Assembly: GCF_026898155.1 (NCBI RefSeq)
Contig: NZ_CP114029.1
Coordinates: 1,123,501-1,187,500, forward strand
From: Jiella pelagia
GTDB lineage: Bacteria; Pseudomonadota; Alphaproteobacteria; Rhizobiales; Rhizobiaceae
DNA length: 64,000 bases
Reading direction: 5' to 3'
Below the pieces are notes generated by a model. It was given only the letters and a program-made list of their open reading frames with translations, was not told the DNA's origin and searched no databases. Position numbers and translations under genes: made by a program. Below are positions 18,349 to 28,534 of the stretch, one piece after another (the first letter of the stretch is position 1; each line of letters opens with the position of its first letter).

Positions 18349-19086
18349 ATGGACGATCGCTTGCCCGACATGCCTCTTCCGGACCTGCCCAATCTCGTCG
18401 CCGGCGCCCTCCAGCCGGTCGACCCGGCGCCCTATGTGGCGCCGGGCGATCCCGGCCATGCGCCCCGCATCCTCACTCTCTACGGCTCGCTGCGCGAGCG
18501 CTCCTATTCCCGCTTCGTCGCCGAGGAAGCCGGACGGCTCCTGACCTTCCTCGGCTGCGAGGTGAGGACCTTCGATCCGCGCGGCCTGCCGCTGCCCGAC
18601 GCCGCCGAGCCCGACCATCCGAAGGTCGCCGAGCTGCGGGGTCTCGCCCAGTGGTCCGAGGGCATGGTCTGGGTCAGCCCCGAGCGCCACGGGGCGATGA
18701 CGGGAATCATGAAGGCGCAGATCGACTGGATCCCGCTGTCGCAAGGGGCAGTACGCCCCACCCAGGGCAAGACGCTGGCGGTGATGCAGGTCTCCGGCGG
18801 CTCCCAGAGCTTCAACGCCGTCAACCAGCTGCGCATCCTCGGCCGCTGGATGCGCATGGTGACGATCCCCAACCAGTCCTCGGTGCCGAAAGCCTTCAAC
18901 GAATTCGACGAGGCCGGCCGGATGAAGCCCTCCGCCCTCTACGCCCGGATCGTCGACGTCTGCGAAGAACTGACGAAGTTCACCTACATGACCCGCGGCC
19001 GCTCAAGCGCCCTCACCGACCGCTATTCCGAACGCGTCGAGACCGCCGAGGCCCTGTCCGCCCGCGTCAACCAGCGCAGCATCTGA
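18349..19086 (+). CDS. arsH: ArsH, NADPH-dependent FMN reductase / organoarsenical oxidase
   Basis: About 245 residues. The flavodoxin-like FMN site is [16 protein letters not shown], and [18 protein letters not shown] and [14 protein letters not shown] are family signatures. ArsH oxidises methylated As(III) compounds or reduces dyes and Fe(III) with NADPH. ATG 18349 ([16 protein letters not shown]) resembles known ArsH N-termini; a GTG at 18322 is also in frame. It is the fourth gene of the ars operon. Confidence 0.95.
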   Translation: MDDRLPDMPLPDLPNLVAGALQPVDPAPYVAPGDPGHAPRILTLYGSLRERSYSRFVAEEAGRLLTFLGCEVRTFDPRGLPLPDAAEPDHPKVAELRGLAQWSEGMVWVSPERHGAMTGIMKAQIDWIPLSQGAVRPTQGKTLAVMQVSGGSQSFNAVNQLRILGRWMRMVTIPNQSSVPKAFNEFDEAGRMKPSALYARIVDVCEELTKFTYMTRGRSSALTDRYSERVETAEALSARVNQRSI

Positions 19087-19149
19087 CCCGGGGCTGCTTT
19101 CTCTCCTCTCGTCCCGTTCTTCCCCTCTCGCGATAACTGGTCCCACCCA

Positions 19150-20454
<1,305 letters not shown>

Positions 20455-20601
20455 GAACAGCGAGCCAACCTCCCACGCGGCGTCCTGCCGAGAGGTGGAG
20501 CCCTCTGGCGAGCGACAAGCCGTTTCAAACAAACGGCGTTTACCTGTATGACAGAAGCAGGGATGCGGCCCAGACATCCAGCATCAGGAGCGAAACAGCC
20601 G

Positions 20602-21066
20602 ATGAGCGTTGCTTTCGTCAAGGAACCGAACGAGGACCAGGTCGAGGCTCTGCCCGAGCGCGACCTCGGGACCGATCCGAACTTCGTCACCGAGCGCGGT
20701 CTCGAAAAACTCGACGAGGAGATCGCGAAAGCCGAGGCCTCGCTCGAGGCGGCACGGGCGGCGGGCGACAAGATCGCCGTCGCCATGATCAACCGCGACC
20801 TCAGATATTGGCGCGCGCGCCGCTCGACTGCCCAGCTCACCGTTGCCTCGGCCGACACCGACGTCGTCCAGTTCGGCCACCGCGTGCAGATCCGCCGCCC
20901 GAACGGGCAGGTTCAGAGCTACCGCATCGTCGGCATCGACGAAGCCGACCCGGCCCAGGGCCTCATCTCCTACCTGTCGCCGCTCGCCCGGCAACTCGTC
21001 GGCAAGGAAGAGGGAGAGACCGTCCGGGCCGGTCCCACCGAGGCGGAAATCGTCTCGATCGATTGA
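20602..21066 (+). CDS. GreA/GreB-family transcription factor
   Basis: 154 residues from ATG 20602, with AGGAG upstream. The N-terminus (SVAFVKEPNEDQ, PERDLGTDPNFVTERGL) leads into the coiled-coil finger (LDEEIAKAEASLEAARAAG), and the C-terminal FKBP-like domain contains VQFGHRVQIRR and YRIVGIDEADPAQGLISYLSPLARQL. Gre factors stimulate transcript cleavage by stalled RNA polymerase. This short alphaproteobacterial version may be a paralogue of the housekeeping GreA; which one it is cannot be said. It converges with panB. Confidence 0.88.
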   Translation: MSVAFVKEPNEDQVEALPERDLGTDPNFVTERGLEKLDEEIAKAEASLEAARAAGDKIAVAMINRDLRYWRARRSTAQLTVASADTDVVQFGHRVQIRRPNGQVQSYRIVGIDEADPAQGLISYLSPLARQLVGKEEGETVRAGPTEAEIVSID

Positions 21067-21088
21067 GGGATCGCAGAGCTGCTGGCCC

Positions 21089-21907
21089 TCATCCTCGCGG
21101 CTTGTACACATGCTCCGCGGCGGGAAATCTCCGGCCGCGCACCTCGCCAGCATAGGCCGAAACGGCCTCGCTCACCGCTTCGCCGATCTTGCCATAGCGC
21201 TTGACGAATTTCGGCACGCGGGCCGTCAGCCCGAGCATGTCGTTGAGGACGAGGATCTGGCCGTCGCAGGCCGCCGAGGCGCCGATGCCGATGGTCGGGA
21301 TCGCCACCGTCCGGGTGATCTCCTCGGCCAGCGGCTCCACCACCCCCTCGATCACCAGCGCGAAGGCCCCCGCCTCGGCCACCGCCATGGCATCGCCGAG
21401 GATCTTTTCGCGCGCCGCCGCGTCGTGGCCCTGGCTTTTGAAACCGCCAAGCGCGTTCACCGCCTGGGGCGTCAGCCCGACATGGGCCATCACCGGAATG
21501 CCGCGTGCGGCGAGAAAGGCGATCGTCGGCGCCATATGCGCCCCGCCCTCGAGCTTCACCGCCCCGCATTCGGTTTCCGCCATCACTCGTGCGGCGGCGC
21601 GAAACGCGTCTTCGGGCGAGGCTTCGTAGCTGCCGAAGGGCATGTCGACGACGATCAGCGCCTCGGCGGTCGAGCGCACCACAGCCCGGCCATGGGCGAT
21701 CATCATGTCGAGGCTGACGGGAAGCGTCGAATCCATTCCGTGCTCGACCATGCCGAGGCTGTCACCGACGAGGATGAAGTCGACCAGCGGATCGACGAGC
21801 GGCGCGAGGGCGGCGTTGTAGGCCGTCAGCGAGACGATCTTGTCGCCGCCCTTCTGCGCCCCGATCTGCGGTGCCGTGCGGCGTTTCGCCTGGTTCTGCG
21901 CGCTCAT
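21089..21907 (-). CDS. panB: 3-methyl-2-oxobutanoate hydroxymethyltransferase
   Basis: First committed step of pantothenate synthesis: adds a hydroxymethyl group from methylenetetrahydrofolate to alpha-ketoisovalerate. The 272-residue TIM barrel shows [28 protein letters not shown] (metal and substrate site), [14 protein letters not shown] and [17 protein letters not shown]. Length is normal. It sits 28 bp downstream of panC on the same strand, so the two are almost certainly one operon. Confidence 0.97.
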   Translation of the reverse strand: MSAQNQAKRRTAPQIGAQKGGDKIVSLTAYNAALAPLVDPLVDFILVGDSLGMVEHGMDSTLPVSLDMMIAHGRAVVRSTAEALIVVDMPFGSYEASPEDAFRAAARVMAETECGAVKLEGGAHMAPTIAFLAARGIPVMAHVGLTPQAVNALGGFKSQGHDAAAREKILGDAMAVAEAGAFALVIEGVVEPLAEEITRTVAIPTIGIGASAACDGQILVLNDMLGLTARVPKFVKRYGKIGEAVSEAVSAYAGEVRGRRFPAAEHVYKPRG

Positions 21908-21935
21908 CGCCCGCCGCCCCCTTTCATCATGTCGT

Positions 21936-22793
21936 TCAAACCGGCCGCGCCTCGCGCTGGTCGATCAGGAGCACCGGCCCGACCTCTGCCGTCACCAGCA
22001 TCACCACCGGCCGGTCGATCCTCTCGACCACGGAGAGATCGCGCGAGTCGCAAATGTCGAGCGAGCGCAGCGCCACCCCCGGCTCGGCGGCGATCGTCGT
22101 CGTCATCTGCGCGACAACGCGGGCGGCATCGCCCTCGCCCGCTTCGATCATTGCCGCGCCCTCGGCCAGTGCGGCCGAAAGCACCCGCGCCGCCCTCCGG
22201 TCGTCCGGCGACAGCCGGACGTTGCGCGACGACATCGCCAGCCCGTCCGCCTCACGCACCGTCGGCACGCCGACGATCTCCACCGGAAAGTTCAGGTCCT
22301 GGACCATCCGGCGGATGACGGTCAGCTGCTGAAAATCCTTCTCGCCGAAATAGGCCCTGGTCGGCTGGACGATGTTGAAGAGCTTCGCCACCACCGTCGC
22401 GACACCGGAAAAATGGCCGGGACGCACTTTGCCGATCAGCATGTCTCCCAGGGGCTTCAGCGAGATCGTCGTCTGCAGCGGCTGGGGATACATCGCCTCG
22501 ACGCCGGGCGTGAACACCGCGTCGACCTTGGCCGCATCCAGCAGGGCAAGGTCCCGCTCCATGTCGCGCGGATAGGTCGAGAAATCCTCGTTCGGCCCGA
22601 ACTGCGTCGGATTGACGAAGATCGTCACCACCACGCGGTCGTTCTCGGCCCGCGCTCGGCGCACCAGTTCCAGATGGCCGTCGTGGAGATAGCCCATGGT
22701 CGGCACGACGCCGACGCTCTGGCCCGCCTGCCGCGCCTCCCGGAGCGCGGTTCGCAAGGCGTCGATCGTCTCATGTCTGTCCACGGGTCTCAT
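21936..22793 (-). CDS. panC: pantothenate synthetase
   Basis: Condenses pantoate and beta-alanine with ATP. 285 residues. It carries the nucleotidyltransferase HIGH-type motif [48 protein letters not shown], and the KMSKS-like MSSRNVRLS. It is the first gene of the panCB operon. Confidence 0.97.
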   Translation of the reverse strand: MRPVDRHETIDALRTALREARQAGQSVGVVPTMGYLHDGHLELVRRARAENDRVVVTIFVNPTQFGPNEDFSTYPRDMERDLALLDAAKVDAVFTPGVEAMYPQPLQTTISLKPLGDMLIGKVRPGHFSGVATVVAKLFNIVQPTRAYFGEKDFQQLTVIRRMVQDLNFPVEIVGVPTVREADGLAMSSRNVRLSPDDRRAARVLSAALAEGAAMIEAGEGDAARVVAQMTTTIAAEPGVALRSLDICDSRDLSVVERIDRPVVMLVTAEVGPVLLIDQREARPV

Positions 22794-23034
22794 CCATTGT
22801 TTCGCCGCGACGGCGTTCTAGCGGCTCGAACGGCAGAGCGGAAGGAGCAAGCTGCTTAGCCGGATGTCGTCAAGCGACGCGGCGGCCCGAGGGCTTCTCG
22901 CAGACTGAGTCCGAAACGCCGTCTTTACGACCCATCGCATTGCCTGATGAGACCCATCGCAAATGCGCGTTTGCCCTCCGGCGATTGCGGGGTAAAAGCA
23001 GGGATCACAGAAATCCGTCTCGAGGTCGATCGTC

Positions 23035-24264
23035 ATGAGTGCCGCTCCCGCCCGAGACCGTCCGGACAACGCCGCCCTGATCGCCATCGGGGCCGGCTGC
23101 CTGATCGCGCTTTTGACCTTCGGTCCACGCTCGGCGATCGGCTTCTTCCAGCTGCCGATGCTGATGGACACCGGCTGGAGCCGCGACGAGTTCGCCATCG
23201 CCATCGCCATCCAGAATTTGTGCTGGGGCGCCGGCCAGCCGCTCTTCGGCGCCATCGCCGACAAGTTCGGCACCGCCCGCGTGCTGATCCTCTCCGGCCT
23301 CCTCTACGCCGCTGGCCTCGCGCTGACGGCCGTCGCGCCCTCGCCCTTCTTCCTGACGATCGGCTCCGGCGTCCTCGTCGGTCTCGGCGTCGCCTCCGGC
23401 TCCTTCGGCATCGTCCTCGCCGCCTTTGCACGCAGGGTCTCGGCCGAGCAGCGCTCCTTCGTCTTCGGCCTCGGCACGGCGGCGGGCTCGGCCGGCATGT
23501 TCCTCTTCGCGCCGCTGTCGCAGGCGCTGATCGACAGCTACGGCTGGTCCGACGCCCTGCTCGTCCTCTCCGCCATCATGCTGCTCGTCCCGCTGCTCTC
23601 CTTCGCCCTCAGGGGCAACGGCCAGACCCGGCGCGACCTCAAGCCCGAGATCGAGCAGACCATGGGCGCGGCCCTGCGCGAAGCCTTTGCGACGCGGAGC
23701 TTTCTCCTGTTGACCTCTGGCTTCTTCGTCTGCGGCTTCCAGGTGGCCTTCATCACCGCGCACTTCCCGGCCTTCCTCGCCGATGTCGGCATCGCGCCGA
23801 AATGGGCGGTGATCTCGATGGCGCTGATCGGCTTCTTCAACATCATCGGCTCGATCTCGTCCGGCATCATCGGCCAGCGCGTCTCCAAGCCGCATTTCCT
23901 CGCCTGGATCTATATCGGCCGCTCGATCGTCGTCACCGTCTTCCTGCTGACGCCGATCACCCCCGCGACAGTCGTCGTCTTCGCCGTCGTCATGGGCCTC
24001 CTCTGGCTCTCCACCGTCCCGCCAACCAATGCCCTCGTCGCCATCATGTTCGGCACGAAATATCTCGGCCTGCTGGGTGGTCTGGTGTTCTTCTCCCACC
24101 AGATCGGCTCGTTCCTCGGCGTCTGGCTCGGCGGCTATCTCTACGAGATCTACGGCACCTACGACGTCGTCTGGTGGCTCGGCGTCATCCTCGGCCTCTT
24201 CGCGGCGCTCATGCACTGGCCGATCCGCGAGACGGCCGTGGAGCGGCCGGCACTTGCTGTGTGA
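23035..24264 (+). CDS. MFS transporter, oxalate/formate antiporter-like group
   Basis: 409 residues with twelve predicted membrane helices. The MFS loop motif between helices 2 and 3 is GAIADKFGTARVLILSG, and the second half has GIIGQRVSKPHFLAWIYIG. Overall it resembles monocarboxylate or OFA-type carriers (GFFQLPMLMDTGWSRDEFAIA near the N-terminus). The substrate cannot be read from the sequence. It is a single gene, divergent from panC with a 240-bp spacer, and convergent with recO. Confidence 0.88.
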   Translation: MSAAPARDRPDNAALIAIGAGCLIALLTFGPRSAIGFFQLPMLMDTGWSRDEFAIAIAIQNLCWGAGQPLFGAIADKFGTARVLILSGLLYAAGLALTAVAPSPFFLTIGSGVLVGLGVASGSFGIVLAAFARRVSAEQRSFVFGLGTAAGSAGMFLFAPLSQALIDSYGWSDALLVLSAIMLLVPLLSFALRGNGQTRRDLKPEIEQTMGAALREAFATRSFLLLTSGFFVCGFQVAFITAHFPAFLADVGIAPKWAVISMALIGFFNIIGSISSGIIGQRVSKPHFLAWIYIGRSIVVTVFLLTPITPATVVVFAVVMGLLWLSTVPPTNALVAIMFGTKYLGLLGGLVFFSHQIGSFLGVWLGGYLYEIYGTYDVVWWLGVILGLFAALMHWPIRETAVERPALAV

Positions 24265-24272
24265 ACCACCGC

Positions 24273-25010
24273 TCAACTGACTGTCGAGCGGCCATCCTTC
24301 GCCAGCGCGGCCAACAAGCCATGCCGCGCCTCGGGCTCCTTGATGCCGCGCGGCCCGAAGACGTTGCGGGCGAGGAAGTAGCCGGTCAGGCGGAACGCCT
24401 CGCGCAGCTCGTCCGCGCCCTCCGCGCCGCCCTCCTCCGCCAGAAACGCCGGCAAGGCGAGCAGCTTGTCGTGCCAGGGCGCGCCTGCCTGACGGCTGAC
24501 GGCGCGGCCGGTCTTCGGCGAGACATAGACGAGGTCGTCGGTCTGGCCGGTCGCGGCGCAACGCGCGAGATCGAGCCCAAATCCCAGTTCTTCAAGCAGC
24601 GCAATCTCGAAGCGCAGCATCAAGGTCGCGACGATCTGAGGTTCGGTCAGATGCTCGATGAGGACGGCGAGCCCGTCATAGAGCCGCGGATGCGGGTCCC
24701 GCTCGGGAAGAAGCCTGATATGCGCCGCCGCCAGTTGCACGGCATTCAGCCCCGCGGCGCTCTCGATCAGCGAGGCGGCCCGGAGCGTCACCGGCTCGAG
24801 GATGAAGGTGCCCATATGCTCGTCGAGCCGCGCCCGCCAATGGGCCTCGACGCTGTTTCCCGGCTGCAGCACCGGCTGCTGGCGGCGCGAGCGGCCGCCC
24901 CGCACGATGCCGAGATGCCGCCCCCGCGCCCGCGTCATCACCTCGGCGATGACGCTCGACTCGCCATGGCGCCGGACGCCGAGAACGATCGCCTCCTCAC
25001 GCCATTCCAT
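24273..25010 (-). CDS. recO: DNA repair protein RecO
   Basis: Loads RecA onto SSB-coated DNA with RecR in the RecF pathway. 245 residues. The N-terminal OB-fold has [23 protein letters not shown]-like sequence and [10 protein letters not shown], followed by the helical domain ([19 protein letters not shown]). In place of a zinc-binding Cys set there is a single Cys (ARCAATGQ), common in alphaproteobacteria. It is the last gene of the lepB-rnc-era-recO run, 20 bp after era. Confidence 0.92.
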   Translation of the reverse strand: MEWREEAIVLGVRRHGESSVIAEVMTRARGRHLGIVRGGRSRRQQPVLQPGNSVEAHWRARLDEHMGTFILEPVTLRAASLIESAAGLNAVQLAAAHIRLLPERDPHPRLYDGLAVLIEHLTEPQIVATLMLRFEIALLEELGFGLDLARCAATGQTDDLVYVSPKTGRAVSRQAGAPWHDKLLALPAFLAEEGGAEGADELREAFRLTGYFLARNVFGPRGIKEPEARHGLLAALAKDGRSTVS

Positions 25011-25030
25011 GGCCGAAAGAGCCTCTCAAT

Positions 25031-26078
25031 TCAGCTCGAATAGTCGAGCCCCATTTCCCGGTAGCGCTCCGGGTCGTCGCCCCAGTTCTCGCGCACCTTC
25101 ACGAACAGGAACAGGTGCACCTTCTGGTCCGCCGCCTCGGTGATCTCCTTGCGGGCGGCCTCGCCGATCGCCTTGATCGTCTCGCCCTTGTGGCCGATGA
25201 CGATGCGCTTCTGGCTGTCGCGCTCGACATAGATCGTCTGCTCGAGCCGCACCGAACCATCGGGCCGGGTCTCCCAGAGCTCGGTCTCGACATGGCTGGC
25301 ATAGGGCAGTTCCTGATGCAGCCGCAGATAGAGCTTCTCGCGGGTGATCTCGGCGGCGAGCTGGCGCAGCGGCAGATCGGAGACCTGATCTTCGGGATAG
25401 TACCAGGGCCCCTCGGGCAGCGTCTTGGCCAGCCAGTCCATCAGGTCGCCGCAGCCCGAGCCGTCGAGGGCCGAGATCATGAAGACCCGGTCGAACTCCA
25501 CCCTGTCGGTGAGGCTCCTTGGTGAGGCCCAACAGCTTGTCGCGCTGGATCCGGTCGACCTTGTTGAGAAGCAGCGCCTTGGTGACGGGCCGATCCTTCA
25601 GCCGGTCGAGGATCTGCTCGACATCCTCGCTGACGCCCCGTTCGGAATCGACGATGGCGAGGACGACGTCGGCGTCCCTGGCGCCGGACCAGGCGGTCTT
25701 TACCATCGCCCGGTCGAGCCGGCGCTTCGGCTTGAAGACGCCCGGCGTGTCGACGAAGACGATCTGCGCGTTGTCGTGCATGGCGATGCCGCGCACCAGC
25801 GCCCGGGTGGTCTGAACCTTGTGGGTGACGATCGTCACCTTGGTGCCGACGAGCCGGTTGACGAGGGTGGACTTGCCGGCATTGGGCGCGCCGAGCAGCG
25901 CGACGAAGCCGGAGCGCCGCCCGTCCGACCCGCTACTGGCAGCGACGCCGGCCGCATCCGCGGTGGGGCTCTCAGGGCTCTCCGCGCCGGAGTTCTCATT
26001 CGGCGTCACGTGCGGGGAACTTTCCTCGCCATCCGTCTCGTCGTGGGTCGTCTCGTCGTTCAATCCTGATCCTTCCAT
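25031..26078 (-). CDS. era: GTPase Era (one-base frame break)
   Basis: Essential GTPase for 16S rRNA maturation and 30S assembly. After an unusual 55-residue N-terminal extension rich in Glu, Ser, Pro and Asp comes G1 GAPNAGKSTLVN, the G2/switch region HKVQTTRA, G3 VDTPGVFKPK, and G4 LNKVDRI. The KH domain follows with IVIGHKGETIKAIGEAAR. GAGGCTC at 25511-25517 breaks the frame; GAGCTC there gives LTKELTDRVEFD and a 348-residue protein. Since Era is essential, the break is very unlikely to be real. The start (ATG 26078) overlaps the end of rnc. Confidence 0.9.
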
Positions 26079-26737
26079 ATCCCTTCGCGCCGCAGAACGG
26101 CGGCGGCGGCTTCCTGCTCGGCGATCCGCTTCGAGCGGCCCTGCCCTTCGGCCGGATCGACGCCCTCGACGGCGACCCGGATGGTGAAGACCGGCTCGTG
26201 GTCGGGTCCCGAGCGGTCTATCATCTCGTAGCGCGGCGCCATCGGCCCGCGCTGATGCGCCCATTCCTGCAGCGCCGTCTTCGGGTCCCGCCTTGCGACG
26301 ACGTCGGCGTCGAGCCGCTCGCCCCATTGGCGGGTGACGAAGTCGCGCGCCGTCTCCAGCCCTTCGCCGAGATAGATGGCGGCGATCAGCGACTCGACGA
26401 GGTCGGCGCGGATGTTCTTGGTGCGCTCGCCCTTCAGCTTCTTCAGATCGGAGCCCTGGCGGACATAGTCGAACAGCCCGATCTCGTCGGCGATTTCAGC
26501 GCAGGCATCGGCGCTGACCAGTGCGTTGAGCCGCAGCGACAGTTCGCCTTCGTCGGCATCGGGAAACTGCCCGAACAGCCGCTCGGCGATGACGAGGCCA
26601 AGCACCCGGTCGCCCAGGAATTCCAGCCGCTCGTAGCTCTTCGCGCCGCCTTCGCTGGAAAGGCTCGCATGAGTCAGGGCGCGCTCGAAACGCTCCTTGT
26701 CGCGGATCGGAACGCCGATCCTCTCCTCGAGCCTCAT
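26060..26737 (-). CDS. rnc: ribonuclease III
   Basis: Cuts double-stranded RNA, including rRNA precursors. 225 residues. The RNase III signature ERLEFLGDRVLGLVIAERL carries the catalytic Glu/Asp, ADLVESLIAAIYLGEGLE the second acidic pair, and a dsRNA-binding domain fills about 155-222 (DPKTALQEWAHQRG, RIAEQEAAAAVL). It sits between lepB and era; the stop overlaps the era start by 19 bp, which suggests translational coupling. Confidence 0.97.
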   Translation of the reverse strand: MRLEERIGVPIRDKERFERALTHASLSSEGGAKSYERLEFLGDRVLGLVIAERLFGQFPDADEGELSLRLNALVSADACAEIADEIGLFDYVRQGSDLKKLKGERTKNIRADLVESLIAAIYLGEGLETARDFVTRQWGERLDADVVARRDPKTALQEWAHQRGPMAPRYEMIDRSGPDHEPVFTIRVAVEGVDPAEGQGRSKRIAEQEAAAAVLRREGIWKDQD

Positions 26738-26755
26738 CGAGCGACTTTTCGCGCT

Positions 26756-27490
26756 TTACCCGAGCCATGAGAAGAAGCGGCTCGGCCGCAGATCGCTCGG
26801 CCACTGCCAGACTTCGAGCGGTGAGACGTCGTCCTTGATCGAGAAGAAGATGACCCGCGCCTTGCCGACGAAGTTCTCGAACGGCACGTAACCGACGTCG
26901 AAACGGCTGTCGAGTGAGTTGTCGCGGTTGTCGCCCATCATGAAGTAATGGTCCGGCGGCACGACGAATTCACGGGTGTTGTCGCCGGGCGAGTTTGGCG
27001 ACAGATCGAGCGTGACGTAGGAGGCCCCGTTTGGCAGGGTCTCGCGATACTGCTCGGCCGTCGTCCCGTCGTCGAAGGTGAACTCGCCGGCCGATTCCCG
27101 CGGCACCGCCTTGCCGTTCAGATAGAGGATGCCCTCGCGCATCTGGACGTGATCGCCCGGCAAACCGATCAGGCGCTTGATGTAGTCGACGTCCTCCTCG
27201 TGCGGCTTGCGGAAGACGACGACGTCGCCGCGGCTCGGCTCGAAGGACATCACGCGGCCGTCGAAGATGTCCGGCGAGAATGGAAAGGAGTATTTCGAGA
27301 AGCCGTAGCTCCACTTCGAGACGAAAAGATAGTCGCCGACAAGCAGTGTCGGCATCATCGACCCGGAGGGGATGGAAAAGGGCTGGAACAGGAAGGTGCG
27401 AATGACCAGTGCAAGGACGAGCGCCTGGATGATGACCTTCACGGTCTCGCCGAAGCCGCCCTTGTCCGTCCGTTCGGCCTGGTCGACCAT
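26756..27490 (-). CDS. lepB: signal peptidase I
   Basis: Removes Sec and Tat signal peptides at the periplasmic face. 244 residues. A membrane helix (VKVIIQALVLALVIRTFLF) precedes the catalytic Ser in IPSGSMMPTLLVGDYL. The general-base Lys is in DYIKRLIGLPGD, and box E is FMMGDNRDNSLDSR. It is 19 bp upstream of rnc. Confidence 0.97.
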   Translation of the reverse strand: MVDQAERTDKGGFGETVKVIIQALVLALVIRTFLFQPFSIPSGSMMPTLLVGDYLFVSKWSYGFSKYSFPFSPDIFDGRVMSFEPSRGDVVVFRKPHEEDVDYIKRLIGLPGDHVQMREGILYLNGKAVPRESAGEFTFDDGTTAEQYRETLPNGASYVTLDLSPNSPGDNTREFVVPPDHYFMMGDNRDNSLDSRFDVGYVPFENFVGKARVIFFSIKDDVSPLEVWQWPSDLRPSRFFSWLG

Positions 27491-27580
27491 CGCACTCTCT
27501 TCTTGTCAGTTCGCCTTGGAGCGGCGCGGCCGCAGAGCGCCTTCTAACCAGTTGGCGAGCGGGCCGCAACGGCGACGGGA

Positions 27581-28234
27581 TTAAACTTTGTCCGGCTCCG
27601 AGGCGGCGTGTCCACGGTCGTTGCGAGCCTGTTGCTTGCGTTGTCCGGCGAGGCGCTCGACCAACTCCCTGCCGGCCATATCCATGGGCTTGCGTCCCGC
27701 GCCGATCTGCCGCTTGCGCCGGGCCTGAAAGCTCGCCACGGCAGAACGAACGACGAAATAGGCCAGGGTCCCGCCGAGAAGCCCGAGCGGCACGGCGCCG
27801 ATCAGCATCGGCTTCACCACCGGATCCCAGATCGCCAGGAGATTGGACGGCGAAAGCGAGGACTCGAGGGTGTCGGGATGAGGCGCGTTGGCCGGGCCCC
27901 GGGCCGTGACGAAATGGCCGATTTCGTATGTTGCAGCCCAGATGAATGGAAACGTCCCCGGATTGCCGACGGCCGTTCCGAGCGCCGCCGCCGCCATGTT
28001 GCCGGCGAGGAGATAGGCGATCGCAAAAGCCAGAAGGAAATGGAAGCCGATGAACGGCGTGAAGGAAGCGAAGACACCCGCGGCGAAGCCGGCGGCGACG
28101 GCATGGGGTGCGGCATCAAGGCGGATCACCCGCTTGACGAAATAGCGGAAGGAACGCCTGAACGATCTTCGGGGCCAGAGGAAATTGCGAAACCGCGCCC
28201 ACCGGCCTTCGGGCACGCGCCGCCGGAACAACAT
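27581..28234 (-). CDS. DUF2062 membrane protein
   Basis: 217 residues with three or four hydrophobic segments (AVAAGFAAGVFASFTPFIG, FHFLLAFAIAYLLAGNMAAAA, PMLIGAVPLGLLGGTLAYFVV). The motif AAGVFASFTPFIGFH followed by GNPGTFPFIW defines DUF2062. The function is unknown. In many Rhizobiales it lies in the same neighbourhood between rsh and lepB, often with acpS and pyrE, neither of which is present here. Confidence 0.88.
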   Translation of the reverse strand: MLFRRRVPEGRWARFRNFLWPRRSFRRSFRYFVKRVIRLDAAPHAVAAGFAAGVFASFTPFIGFHFLLAFAIAYLLAGNMAAAALGTAVGNPGTFPFIWAATYEIGHFVTARGPANAPHPDTLESSLSPSNLLAIWDPVVKPMLIGAVPLGLLGGTLAYFVVRSAVASFQARRKRQIGAGRKPMDMAGRELVERLAGQRKQQARNDRGHAASEPDKV

Positions 28235-28534
28235 GCTTCGACAACTCCGAGAGAATTGAACGGACGACCGCGCCGCTTCGCCGCGGCTCCGCCGCCCGCA
28301 AGGAGACGGACAAGCCCCGGCTCGCCGCCGCCGCGCCGGCCTTAGGGCAGGACTTTGCGGCGAAAAATTCTCGGCACGCCCGAACGCGCATTCACGATCT
28401 TGTCACACCTTGGAAACCCGCTGTCAAAGTGCTGACGACCCGGCTCGACCGCCTCGTCTCCTCGATGTCCGCCGGCGGCGTCTCGGTGTAGCCCCGCCCC
28501 GCACCGCCTGCGATCGCCTGTGCCAGAAGCCCGA
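28235..28534. other. intergenic between rsh and the DUF2062 gene
   Basis: 300 bp after the corrected rsh stop. No gene is seen. Relatives usually carry pyrE and sometimes acpS here; no trace of either is recognisable. Confidence 0.4.
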
